In this document: one piece after another, positions 7,910 through 19,900 of the stretch
Position numbering within the stretch: position 1 is the stretch's first letter
Layout of the letters: the number at the start of each line of letters is the position of its first letter
Origin: Myxococcota bacterium
GTDB lineage: Bacteria; Myxococcota_A; UBA796
NCBI GenBank assembly: GCA_029251165.1
Contig: JAQXDW010000152.1
Span: forward strand, 1 to 33,016
Reading direction: 5' to 3'
DNA length: 33,016 bases
Position numbers and translations under genes: made by a program
Notes under the pieces: model-generated
The model's database searches: none
Told to the model about the DNA's origin: nothing
What the model saw: only the letters and a program-made list of their open reading frames with translations

Positions 7910-10900
7910 CTACCCTTCCCAGTGTCCCGGAATCTCACCACATTTGGTGGTGAGCCAGGTCTTATCGGGCGGATTTAACTCAGTATAGTCGCAGGTTCCC
8001 GAGTATTTACCTCCGCCTTGTGAGGCTGCAGCAAGCATGATCTCATGGAATGAGTGATGCAGGAAGAGCAAGTACCCCATTGCGGCCACGCGCACCTCAG
8101 GGCCGCTCCCTGCATTCAACAGGTCGGCGGAATTGAACAGGCGATACGTTGATCCAGAGAGTCCAGCAGCAAGCGGAATACTCATCTTGTTTGCCTTCTG
8201 CGCGATCTCAGAGGTGGTGTCGATCAGCCACTCACGCCGCCCCTCCAGCCAGGGGATTGAGTCTCCCTTCACTTGGTCGACGTATAGCTCCTGCTCCGCT
8301 TCACTGAACTTGCCGCCCAGCTTCGCGAACTGCTTCTTGGAGACTTGGCTCTCACGTGATTGCTTCTCTGGTGCCGAGTCTCTCATGAAGTCCTGGGCCG
8401 CTCTGTTTTGCTTGCCGCCGGGATCGTTCAGCACCTGCCCATCGTCTAGCTGCGTAATATTTGAGTGGGTAAGATCCTCATTGACAACCTTTCCGCTTGG
8501 CTGGGGCAGCGGGAAGTACCCGATGCTCTTTGGGTACTCTTTGCGAGACCGAACAATGTTGTCCATTGTGACCTCATCACCGTCCTCAAGAGATTCGTTG
8601 CGAGACTCGATCTCCCTCTCGACAAGGGCCAAGAACTCTTGGGTTTTAATTTTGGTCTTAGACGATATGTCTTTAAACTGACGAATTCGATCAGGTCCAA
8701 TCACATCAGGCATGTAGATGCCACGTATGAAGTTGTCTGCATGGTTGATCATCTCGGTCAGGCTCGCGCCTTTCGCACCGCTGAAGATCGTGGTCAACTT
8801 TTCAATGGACTTCCCAGCCTTACCGGTCCAATCGTGCTTATCAGATGGCGCTTCGAGACCGCACGCCACCATATATTCATGAATGTTTGCCTCGGCCGTG
8901 GCGCCCTCAGTCACGAAGACATCTGCTCGAGCCTTGATGTACTTCAAGGCTTCCCCGATCATCTTCTGTCCGACGCCAAGGGCAACAGGGTGGGTCATCG
9001 TCGCCACACCAAGGCGATGCTCGAAGGCCTCTCGCTGAGCGTGAAGCTCAGTGTCATCAGGAACATGCTTGAACAGCTCCGCCAGCTCATTGTCGATCAC
9101 GTTTTGCTTTTGTTCCTGCTCAGCGACGGCGGACTCGTCCCCATCAGCAATTCGCTTTGTGATGGCTTCCATTTCGGTCGTGAGCCTAAGAACCGTTTTG
9201 AGGACGCTCTGGGCCAAGGTCCTGCTTGCGGGCTCGAGGTTCTCGCTCTGCTGCTTCCAATACGCGACCCTCTTGCGGATTGACATCGGTGTGGAAGCCA
9301 CCATGATGACCGGTGCGTCACCGCCAGACTTCGCTTCCGCCCAGACGCGATGGGTCTCGCCATCGGCCTCAAAGACCGTGGGCGCAGGCATCGGATTGGA
9401 TTCGGTGTTCTCGGCTCCGCCACCCAGCGCATCGCCAATGTCCAGCAGGGCGGCGGAGAGGTTGTTGACCGAGCCGCGGATGCTCTCCAGGTTGTCGCCG
9501 CCCTCCAGGTAGCGGATGGCCTTGGACTCTGCGGACATCGCCGCCATCTTGGCACCCTTGAGGCGGGTGGTGGCGATCTGCTTCTTGTCGGGCGTGGTGA
9601 GGCTGGTGGCGCGCTGCTCCATCTGCGGGATGGCGGTCTTGCGCAGCAGCCCGGCGAAGGTGTTGGCGATGGTCATCTCTGCGGTGGTGGTGCCCTTCTT
9701 GGCATCCCAGCCCACGTGCATGACCCCCGCCTGGGTGATGACGTGTGAGCCCGGCAGCTTGCTGACGTCGACGCCCTGCTTGGCCTCCTTGGCGCTCTCC
9801 TTCTCGGCCTCTGAGTCGGTGGCCTTGGTCTTCTTGCCCTTGCCGGTCACCGTGTCCTTGAGGTTCTTCGCCCCCTCCTTGGCCCGCTCGTAGTTCTTCT
9901 CGCCGATGGCGTCGGCCTTGTCCTGAAGCTCCTTCAGCTTCTTCTCCGCCCTGCCGGTGGTGGCGTCCTTGACCTTCTTCTTGGCCTCGTCGGCCTTGCG
10001 CTCCAGCTTCTCGTCGGCAGCCTCGGGAACCGAGTACTCGGTGATATCGACATGGTCGACGGTCATGTCCTTGCGCTTGAGCGTGCGATTTGCGCGCCTG
10101 CGGGTCTCGGCCGCGACCTCGGGCAGCTTGGCCTTGAGCCCCTTGGCGCCGCTCTTGAGCGAGAGCTTCCCGACCGCGTCAGTCAGTCCCTGCTCGAGCG
10201 CCCCAGCAGCCTCGCCCCGGTTGACCGTCTCGCCCTTGCCGTCCGGAGAGACATGGCCGACGCCTCGGGTGGTGACCTGGTGGAAGCCCCGCGAGGGATC
10301 GCTGGCCAGGATCGGCTTGGGAGACACGGCGATGGGCACCGCATCCTCTCCAGGCGCGGTCTTCTTGGCCTCCTTCCGCTTCTCCTGGCGCTCCTCCTTC
10401 TTGCGTCCGAAGTTGAACCGGGACCGGATCTTCACGATGGCCTTGTCGATGCCGGTGTCGACCTTCTTACGAACCTTGCCGATGGAGTCCTGGACGGCGT
10501 CGGCGGCGCGGCCGATGCCAACCACCCGCGCCAGCAGATCGATGCCCAGGGGCAGCATCTTGCCGAGCACCCCGGTGATGCCCTTGGCTGCACCATCGGT
10601 GTTGCCCATGGCGATGTCGTGGACCGAGTCGACGACAGAGGTCACCATGCCCATCATCTTGCCGAAGCTGTCCTTGAGGAAGCTGAAGACGTTCCACGTC
10701 GTCAGCAGCACCTGGATCAGGGCACCGACGGGGTTGAACATCGAGGCGATCTTGATGACCGCAGCCTTGACCACCCGAACCATCAGCCAATTGGTGATGC
10801 CGGAGATGATCTCGGACTGGAGGTTGTCGATGAAGGGCGCGAGGTGATCCGTCCAGACCCCCTCCCAGCCGTTGGCCATCGAGCTCTCGATCACGCCCCA

Positions 10901-13900
10901 GATCTTGGCGACCAGCCTGGGGTTCTCCTGACCAAACAGCTTGGCGATCTTCTCCTGGACGTACGCCTCCGTCCAGCCCATGACCTGAGCACCCAGCGAG
11001 AAGAGCCCCGCCATGTCCAGACTCTTGGGCATCTGGATGTTCCCCACAGCGCCGGTGAGCCAGCCGATCATGCCGCTCTGGAGCTGCTCGGGGAAGGTGT
11101 CGGAGAAGTCTACGAAGCCCTTCCGGACCGCATCGATGAGGTTGAAGATGAAGCCGCTGGGGTTCTCGACCAGCGCATCGAGGACCGCATCGGTCTTGCC
11201 GAAGACCTGGTCAAACTCTTCTCGCGAGATTCCAGTGACCGCAAGGGCAGCCTCCAGAACCATGAGGGACAGCTTCCGGAAGTCCATGTTGACGATCGAG
11301 TCGATGACCGAGAGCGCCGTGGTGAGCACCGTCTCGAAGGCACCGACGATGGTGTTGAGGGTCTTGGCGACCGTGGCAGCCGTCGCAGCCGCAGCCTTCT
11401 TCAGCCCCTCAGCGACGTTGTCGATGAAGGTGCTGACCGTCGCGATGGCGCGATCGACATACCCGTTGAGGGTCTCCAAGAGCCCTGGGAAGTGCTTGGA
11501 GAGCAGCTCCTCAAGCCCCGCCTTGAGCCAGGTATGGAAGGTGGTCAGCGCGCTCTGAACAAACGCCGTCGCCGCCGAGATCATCTCGTTGGCAAAGTCG
11601 AGGGTGGCGTTGATGACGCTGGTGATCTGGTTGCTGATGGCAGAGAGGATGCTGCTGATGGCATTGCTCACCGCATTGATGACCGACGTCACCGCATCGG
11701 AGACGTAGTCGACGGCGCTCTCGATCCAGCCCTTGTCCGCCTCAGCCTTCTTGGCCGCGGCGATCTTCCGGTTCTCGGCTGCGGTCTTGCGGTTGGCATC
11801 GGACTTGAGCTGGCTGGTCTTGCGGTCGGTGGCTGCGAACCGCGAGTCGACGACACGCTGGGTGTCTGCGAGCTTCTTCTCGACCGCATCCAGCTCGGTC
11901 TTCTGACGCCCCTCAGCCTGCTGGTTGAACTGCTTGGTCAGCTGCGCCTGCTGCTGGAGGGTCGCGGCGCGCTTTGTCTCGATCTGCCCCCGGAGAGACG
12001 CGACCTTGGTCTCCTGATCCTTCTGGGCCTTGGTGTTGGCCGCGTCGATCTCCCGCTGCGCCCCATCGATGGCGGTCTCTTGCTCCTGAGCGGCGCCCTG
12101 CTCGGCGATGCTGATGTCCTGTCGTGCACCGGCGAGTCGCCCGCTGAGTGCCGGACCATGCAGGGTGTCAAAGGCGGCCTGGACATCGCCGGGCAGCCCC
12201 AGGGCGAGGTACTCCTGGAAGGGTCCAACCGGAGGCGCCCCTGGAAGGGCGACCGCCTGGAGCGGGATCGGGTTGCTCTCCTTGAGGCGCCTCGCCTGGA
12301 TCTGCTCCGGCCCCTTCCCGCTCATGATCGCTGCGCGGGACTGCTCGGTGGCGCTGCCGATGCTGCTCGCAGCCTCCTGGCGCTGGCGGTCGAGCCGAGA
12401 GGGATCGGTCTGGCCGCCCAGGGGAATGCGGGGAGCCTGTCCCGGCCCCGACGGCAGGCTGCTGGTTCGTCCGCGCCTGGGGAGATGTGGGTTGGACGGC
12501 GTCGCTCCACGGACCCCGTCGGAGAGGGACTGGGCGGAGAGCTGTGTCGAGATCTTCTTCCGGCTCGGAGCCCGTCGCCCCGACAGCTTGGCGGTGATGT
12601 CCGGGAGATCATCGCGCAGGCTGGTCTGCTGCCCATCGAACTCCGAGCTCATCGCCGTGTCGAACGAAGCCTTGGAGGCCGCCAGGGCCGTCGGCGGCAG
12701 GGTCAGTCCCTGCTCGGCCACTGCAGTCACCGAGCCGCCCACGATCGGAGTCGGCTCTGGATGCGGTGAGACCGGCGGAGGCTCGACGATGGTCTGGGGC
12801 CAGAGGGCTGCGACGCCCTCATCGGCGACCGGCTTTGGCGATGAGATCGGCTTCAGGGCCGCGCCGGACGACGCGGTGGCCCCTCCCTCTGGCGGCGCGT
12901 TCTGCTCGACCGTGCTCTTCTGCTCCTCCTCACCCGAGGCTGCCATCTCGGTGATGGCTGCGTCTTCTGGGCTCACGGGCCGCTTCGCGCGGTGTCGGTT
13001 GATGTCGGCAGACTCGCCGCTGCCCGACAGGCTCTCATCGACCTTGGAGAGCAGGCGCGGATCGAGCGCGACGTTGAGGTGCCGCAGCTCGCTGGGCTGC
13101 TCAGAGGCTCCCTCGCTCTGTGCCGGCTCTTCTTTCGCCTCGAGCCCGCGGGCCCTGACCACACGCGTCAGCTCCTTGTGGAACCGCTTGCTGCCCTGGA
13201 GCGTCGCAGTCTTGATGATGCTCTTGCGGATCTGCTGGCTGGTGAAGTGAACCAGGATCTCATCGTCAGAGGCCTTTCTCTCGATTGGATCGAGCGACTT
13301 GCGTGCCTCCTGCTTGTTGTCCTCCGCGCTGTGCGCGACCAGCTCAGCGAAGGGCTCGCGCAGCTCCCGTCGAACGCCCTCACGCCCCTCCAGCTGCTGG
13401 AACGTCTCCAGCGTTTTCTTCTGCTCCAGCGTGAGCAGAGACTGCCCGCTGACACCATCGGACCCACTGCCCGTGACAGCCTGTGCAGCGGACTTCTTGA
13501 CTGCTTCTTCTTCTCTGGGCGAGTCCATCTCCTGGGCCACAAAGTTGAAGAGCTCCGCAATGAGCACGCGGCTCTGCCTGAGGACCAGGACAAACTCCAG
13601 CATGTATCGATACACTTCGGAGTGGGTGTTCGAGTTGAAGCCCTCGATGTCCGCCAGGCCCTTGCGCCAGGTCAGCAGCGTCGACTTGATCTGATCCTGG
13701 AGGAGACCACGGGCCCGAACATCGACCTCACTCTGCACGGCTGTGAACAATCCCTGAAGCGCAAGGATGGCGTCACCGACCTGGAAGTCCTGCTGGTTGT
13801 CGTAGATGAAGCCCTGCTCCTGGGCACCCGACATAAACTGCAGCCACAGCGCATGGGCTCCCGGCTCTCGTGGGTCGAGGGCGTGGATGTCACCGATGGG

Positions 13901-16900
13901 GTTTGACCAGGACGACTCATTGAGGGACGCAAGCAGTCCGTCCTTCTCGACATGCAGCTCAGCGATCACCTGATCGAGGAAGCGGACCAGCGTCGGCCAC
14001 TTCTCCGCCTGATGAGACAGGCTTCTGACCAGGGCGATTCCCTCATCGATCATGAAGAGCTGCTCGAGCTCGGCCAGTCGTCGGATGCGGTTGTGCGGGG
14101 AGGTCATTCCTGCGCTGGAGCGATGCTCCTCGCTGCGCCTGAGGACATCCTTGACGCCGTTGTCGCTGGTGGAGACACCGCAGACCAAGACCGCGCTGTG
14201 CCAGTTCTCTTTCCAGTTGGCAGGAGAGAGGTCAGCAGCAGCGGGATGCTCCCATGTGTTGTCGCTGGCGCGGAACTGAAGCAAGACCTGATCCATGCTC
14301 TGTCGCTTGCGAGCGATCTGCTCACAGAGACGAATGGAGGCCTGCTTCATGGGCTGATGAGGCGCCTTCGCGAGCGTGATCGGACGGTAGGCATCAACCT
14401 CCATCTGCGCCGTGCTCATGTTGCTGTGCAGCTCATGGGTCCGGAGCGCGATCTGTGCAGACAGCGCCTTCATCTCCGGAGATCCTGGCGGCACACCGGA
14501 GTCCTTCATGGCGTCATAGGTCGCGACGAGGCTGTCCCAGCTGGAGAGGTCGGGTATGAGGTCCTCGAGCTCGCGCTTGGCCTTCTCGTACTTGGCCGGT
14601 CGGTCGACAAACATGCCCGCGTTGTGACGAGACCAGCGGAGTGCCTTTCGATAGTCTTTGTACCAGTGCAGCGGATTGCTGAAGTCTGTGTTCGGGACCT
14701 GAGCGCTGCCCGTGCCCTCGCTGCTGGACTCCGGCTCCACCGTCACCTTCGGACGACTTCCATCTCGGTTCTGGAGCTCTTTCTCAGGAGCCAGAGTGTC
14801 TTTCAAGCTCCGTGCGGGGGTCGTGGCCTCTGCCTGAGGGTTGAGCTTTGCAAACATCCGACGCACATACTCAAGGGGGTTGTCTGGCTGGGGCTCTGTA
14901 TAGATCTCCAGCACCTTGAGGTTGTGCTCGTCCTTGATCTGCTTGGCTTTCGTGTTGAGTTCCTTCATGGTGACAGCAGGACGGTTCATGACGGCCGCCA
15001 GCTCGTCGAGCCTCGGGAGCACACTGTCCCAGTTACTCTGGACAGTCGCGGAGGCCGCGCTGCCGCTGGTGTCGAGGTTGCTGGTGCTGCCCGCTGCAGG
15101 CTCAGCACCATCTCCTGATGCCGCAGGCTTGACCTTCTTTTTCACATCCGGAGTGTTCTTAAACTCCTGCTCTGTGATGATGAGCTCGCCGCTCTTCTCA
15201 GCCTCTGCCAGCTTGTCACCACGGATGCTGTCGATGACAGCCTCATCGGTGAGTCCCAGGGTCTTCCCTCCGGCAACCCACTCTTCTCCATATGCACCAG
15301 ACTCCTTACCAGAGGCCATGCGGAGCTTGAACGCGTCGGGGTTGGGAACGTAGTACCGATAGAGCACCTTCCGGTCGTTGTTCCAGTCGTCTGGCTTGAT
15401 CCCCAGTTCCTGCTCGACCGTATTGATTCCCTGACCACCCGGAGCCAGCGCCCGCACAACGAGGGCATCTGCGGTGGCCTTTGGGGCGATGAAATTTCCG
15501 TCGCCGTCTTTACCCCACCCTCCCCAGTCTCCATGGATTTTGCTGTGGACATAGGGGGTGATGAACGCGTGTCCGCCCTGGTTCAAGAACCAGCCGACGC
15601 GCTTGTTCTTGATGATCGGCCTGAACTTCGACTTGTGCTTTTCTTGCGCGCGCTGCTCCATGTAAGAATCGGGCGCACCGATGCGCTGGCGAAGCGTATC
15701 GTCCGCATCCGCGACCCCCTTGTTGAGCTCCGCCCACTGCTCGTCACTGTACGAGTCGGAGTCTGTCGCCCCAGTCGCGCTGAACGTCTTGGTGATCTCA
15801 CCGCGCCTCTTCTCACCTCGGTTGTGGGCCATGCGACGCACAAGCGTGGCACCCAGTCTCGTCTGGGTGTCCTCTCCATTCTTGACACGCTCCAGCTCCC
15901 CGCGAAGACCGAGCCGGTCCCAGGTCGGTGTCGGCTTATCGGCCGAGCCGGGCTCCTGCGAGGGTGAGACCTTCGACTTTGGACCGGTGCTCACCGACGG
16001 AGTGTCTTCAGCCTTCTTGGCGACCTTCACCACATTCTTGCGGTTAGATTTCGCCTTGGGGTTGAGCTCGGCGACCAGATGACGTGTGCCGCCAGTCTCC
16101 ACGACCGTCAGCGACTTGAGTCCAAAGCGGGCCCGCAGCTTCTCGGCCTCAGCCTCGAGCACCGCGGTGGGAATCGTGGCGTCTGCGACCGTCTCAGACA
16201 GCGCGTCGATTTCGGGAAGCGCCAGGTTCCAGCGGAGCTGCGTCTCCGGGGTCGCAGCCTCTCCGCTGAGCTCGATGTTCTCGACCCTTGGCTCAGCCAT
16301 CAGATCGCCGCCGTTCGCCTGCTTGAGTGCTCGGACAGCCCCACTGTCCGCCATCTTCCGGGCATGCCTCTCAGACACCTCGTGGAGCTGGCGGGCGACC
16401 GGCCCCGTCTTCTGCTTACGCGCGACGCCGCCTTCCTGAGCACCGCCCTCCTTCATCGCGGGGCTGACCGTCTTCTTGTTCTTGGTGGGCTGAGCATCCT
16501 CTCTGGCGAGCACTCCTTGCTCAGGGAGCGCAGCGTCGAGCGGCATGGTCTGCCGGCTGGCAGCGGCTTCTTGCATCGAAGAGTCCGCATCGCCATTAGA
16601 CGACAGCGCCGTGTCCTGCTGAGTGTCCGCTGGGGCCGCTGAGTCCGATGTGGCCTCGGGAGGAGCATCCTTCGGCTCGGGCGAGCGCTCGAGGGTGGCA
16701 GGGGCCGGCTTGCCCTCTGCGACCACAGACGCCAGCGTCTTGAGGAGCTTAAGCTCTGCATCGACCACCTGCTGGGAGGGTTCGATGAGCCGCGTGCGAG
16801 CCGATGTGCGCTTGGCTTGCGCCTCCTTCACATGGCGCGCCAGTACCTTTGGATCGGCACCGCCAGCTTGCCTGGCGAAGTCCTCTGCTAGCGTGCCCCG

Positions 16901-19900
16901 GTAGTGCTCCTCATTGACCTCGGCGCCATTCATATCCAGCTGTTCAGCGAGCCGCTCCAGCACGTCAACGTCATGCCCGAAGCGCTCGTCAGCGCGCTTC
17001 TGCTGCTGCTCATTTTCGAGGCGATAGGACTCCGCCTGCTGGTTGAGACGAAGGCTCATCTTCTGGCACGCAGAGAGGCTGCCAGAGAACTCAACCACAC
17101 TCCGATAGTAATTGAGCTCGCGCATACGAACGCTGCGGAGGTGCCCACCGAGCTTCTTCAGCCATTCTGGATAGTCGCTGGCGTCGATCTGCAGATCGAT
17201 CTTGGCGGCCTTGCCGGATGCCCCACCCGCGAGGCCACCGTCGATGTCGTTCTTGAGTTGCTCAAAGGGACGGAAGGCGGCCTGGACCTTCTCATTCGCC
17301 AGGCGACAGTTTTCATCGTGCTGCTTCTTCGCCGCTGACCCAGCGGAGTCCTCCGAGTCGGACGCCGCAACGGTAAAGCTCGAGATCTTCGATATCGCAC
17401 TCGAGAGGATGGTGTGCTTTTCGTTGAACGTCTCTTTGAACGCATCGAGCGCGGCAACTGAGCCCGAAAACTGCGCCTTGCCATACTGAGTCAGGAGTGC
17501 GGGGTAGAGACCCTCCAGGACCTCGACCATTCCGCTGGCCCAGCCCAGGACATCTGATGCGCCCTCACCGGTGCTCATCTTCTCCAGGTCTCCAGCGCTG
17601 AACAGATCCTCTTTGCTGGCGGTGGACACCGACTTGCCTGAAGAGAACGACTCCTTGAGCTTGTTGAGCTTCTCAAGCTTCTTCTTCAGGTCCTCACCGA
17701 CGGAGCCCTCGACGAGGGTCTTTCGCTTATCGAACTGATCAAGACTGCCCCTGATCTCGATTTTCGAAGAATCGTAGGGGCTCGTGAGCACAAGCTCGGC
17801 GGACTTACCGCTTCCTTTGATGTCTTTAAGGCTACGCTCTCCGTCCTTACACCGCTTATCATGGAGATCGCTGTACGCTTTCTCTCCACGCTTATGGCCC
17901 TTCTCCAGGCCGGCAATGGTCTGTCCCAGCCGCTGAGAGAGCTTGGTCAGGGCTGTGGCCGACCCGGAGTAGCGACTGCGCTGGTAAGACTCCTCAGAGG
18001 TCTTGATGAGGTCGTCAACATCACGAATAAACGCACGGGCCCAGTCTCTGTAGGACTCCGTCTCGGGACTGGCTGCAGGCCCCATTGCCCTGGTGCCTGC
18101 TGTTGGCCCATCGCCGCTCTCAACGGCGCTCGCGAGGGCTCTCAGATCTCCGAAGGCATCCTCGAGCTCCTCGGTGTAGTCGGAGAGCTGCCCGCCGAGC
18201 GCTTTGAGCTCCGCTTTCGGCTCCGCGGTCTCTGAGTCCTGAAGAGCAAGCAGCTCCTCTTCTTGCGTCAGCACAGACGTAAAGTGTTTTTCAGTCTTAT
18301 CTTTTTCAAGCTCGAGGCGCGCAGTGGACTGCTTGAGGCTCTGGGCAAGCTTGAGGGCCGCCTGAGCAGAGCCAGAGAACTTTGTTGCCTGGTAGCTCTT
18401 CTCCCCATCCTTCCAGGCAGCCTGGACTCGGCTGAGCAGCGTGTTGCTCTTCAGCCATTTTTTGAGCGCAGCTGAGGAGTCACCGAGGTCGAGCGCCACC
18501 GACTCGGTGCGCCCGGCGACATCCCCCGTCTCGATGGCAGCCTTGAGGTCATTGAGCTGGGTGAACTCAAATGCAAGTTCGGGCCCCGCGCGCTCAAGAA
18601 GCACGATGGTGTCCTGCTTCACCGTCAGGATCTCACGTTGAATCTCGGTGGCCAAGGAAGCGTTCGCCTTCTTCGCTTTTTCGTTCGCCGCCTTCGTGGC
18701 TTCGTCATCAGACGACTCGGTGATGTCACTGTACTGCTCAATCCAGAACTTGCAGCGGTCGCTGGAGCTGTACAGGTTCTTGGCGAGGAGCACCTGCTTG
18801 TCCAGCTCGGATTTCCTGATGTCACCGCTCAACGCTCTGAGCGATGTATCGACCTCATCCTCGAACTCTTTTTGAAACTTGTCCTTGACCCGTTCTTGCT
18901 CTTGTTTGTACAGAGCAACTTCCTTTTCGAGCTCCTTGCCCAGCTTGCCCAGCGCAGCGGTGGCCCCAGAGAATCGCACCGTCGCATAGCGGGTGTTGAA
19001 GCGCTCCCAGAGCTTTCTGAGGGTCGTCGTGAAGGATGGGATCCAGGCTGCAACCGTGGTTTCGTCACTGCTGACGACGGCACTCGCACCACCAGGGGAT
19101 GTGAGGTCCGCAGGGTCGCCGCCGCCCTCGATGATGCCCTTGAGAACACCGAGCGTCTCGAGCTCCGCCGCTTGCTTCTGCTTAAAAGCCGCCATGGTGT
19201 CGGTGTGAGCTTTCTCGGCCTCGGCATACGCACGGTCGTATCGAGTAAAGTCGCGGAGAGACTGCTCGCTCTTGTCCTTCTGCGCCAGGCTCTCAGCATC
19301 GTCCCGCTGCGTCTCCAGCTCGGCAATGCGCGGCTCGTACTCGGTGTTGGCTTCACCTATGGCGACATCGCATTCCTTCCTGAGGGCCTCCGTGTCCGCA
19401 TCCAGCTGCTCACCGAGCGCGGTGAGGGCCGGCACTGAGCCAGAAAAGCGGACGAAGTTGTAGCGCTCCAGGTAGCTCTCGCGTGTGGAAACGACTCGCT
19501 GAAGAAGCTTGTCGAAGGTGGGGTTACCGGTTCCCTCCTCCGGAGGGGACTCCGACACCACGGCGCCATCGGTCGTGACAGCGCCATCCTCAGCCTCTTC
19601 AGCACCGTCTACAGATGGCTCTTCGAGCGTCTGCTGTGCGGTGCCATTCTCTGTCCCGGTGGTGACCTCGGACTCGCTCTGCGCGATGAGGGCCTCATGC
19701 TGGTCGTCCAGCTCCTGCCGCTCCTGCAAGAGCGCCTGAGCCTGCTCGACCTCGGATGCATCGATGACCGCGCTGACCGCATCGGCCTCCTCCGCTCGCT
19801 CGATCTGCTGCTCGACTGCGTGCTGCTCAGAGACCGCCTCGGCATCCTCGGAGATGGACTGCTCCTCCGCATCCGCTGGCTCCAGCGCGACCGGAGTCGA

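Noticed and set aside
10052..12769. 905-codon plus-strand frame inside the giant gene
   Set aside because: It is an antisense shadow of the helical part of the giant protein. It is a Leu/Gly/Asp/Arg-rich translation with no recognisable motif and no ribosome site.
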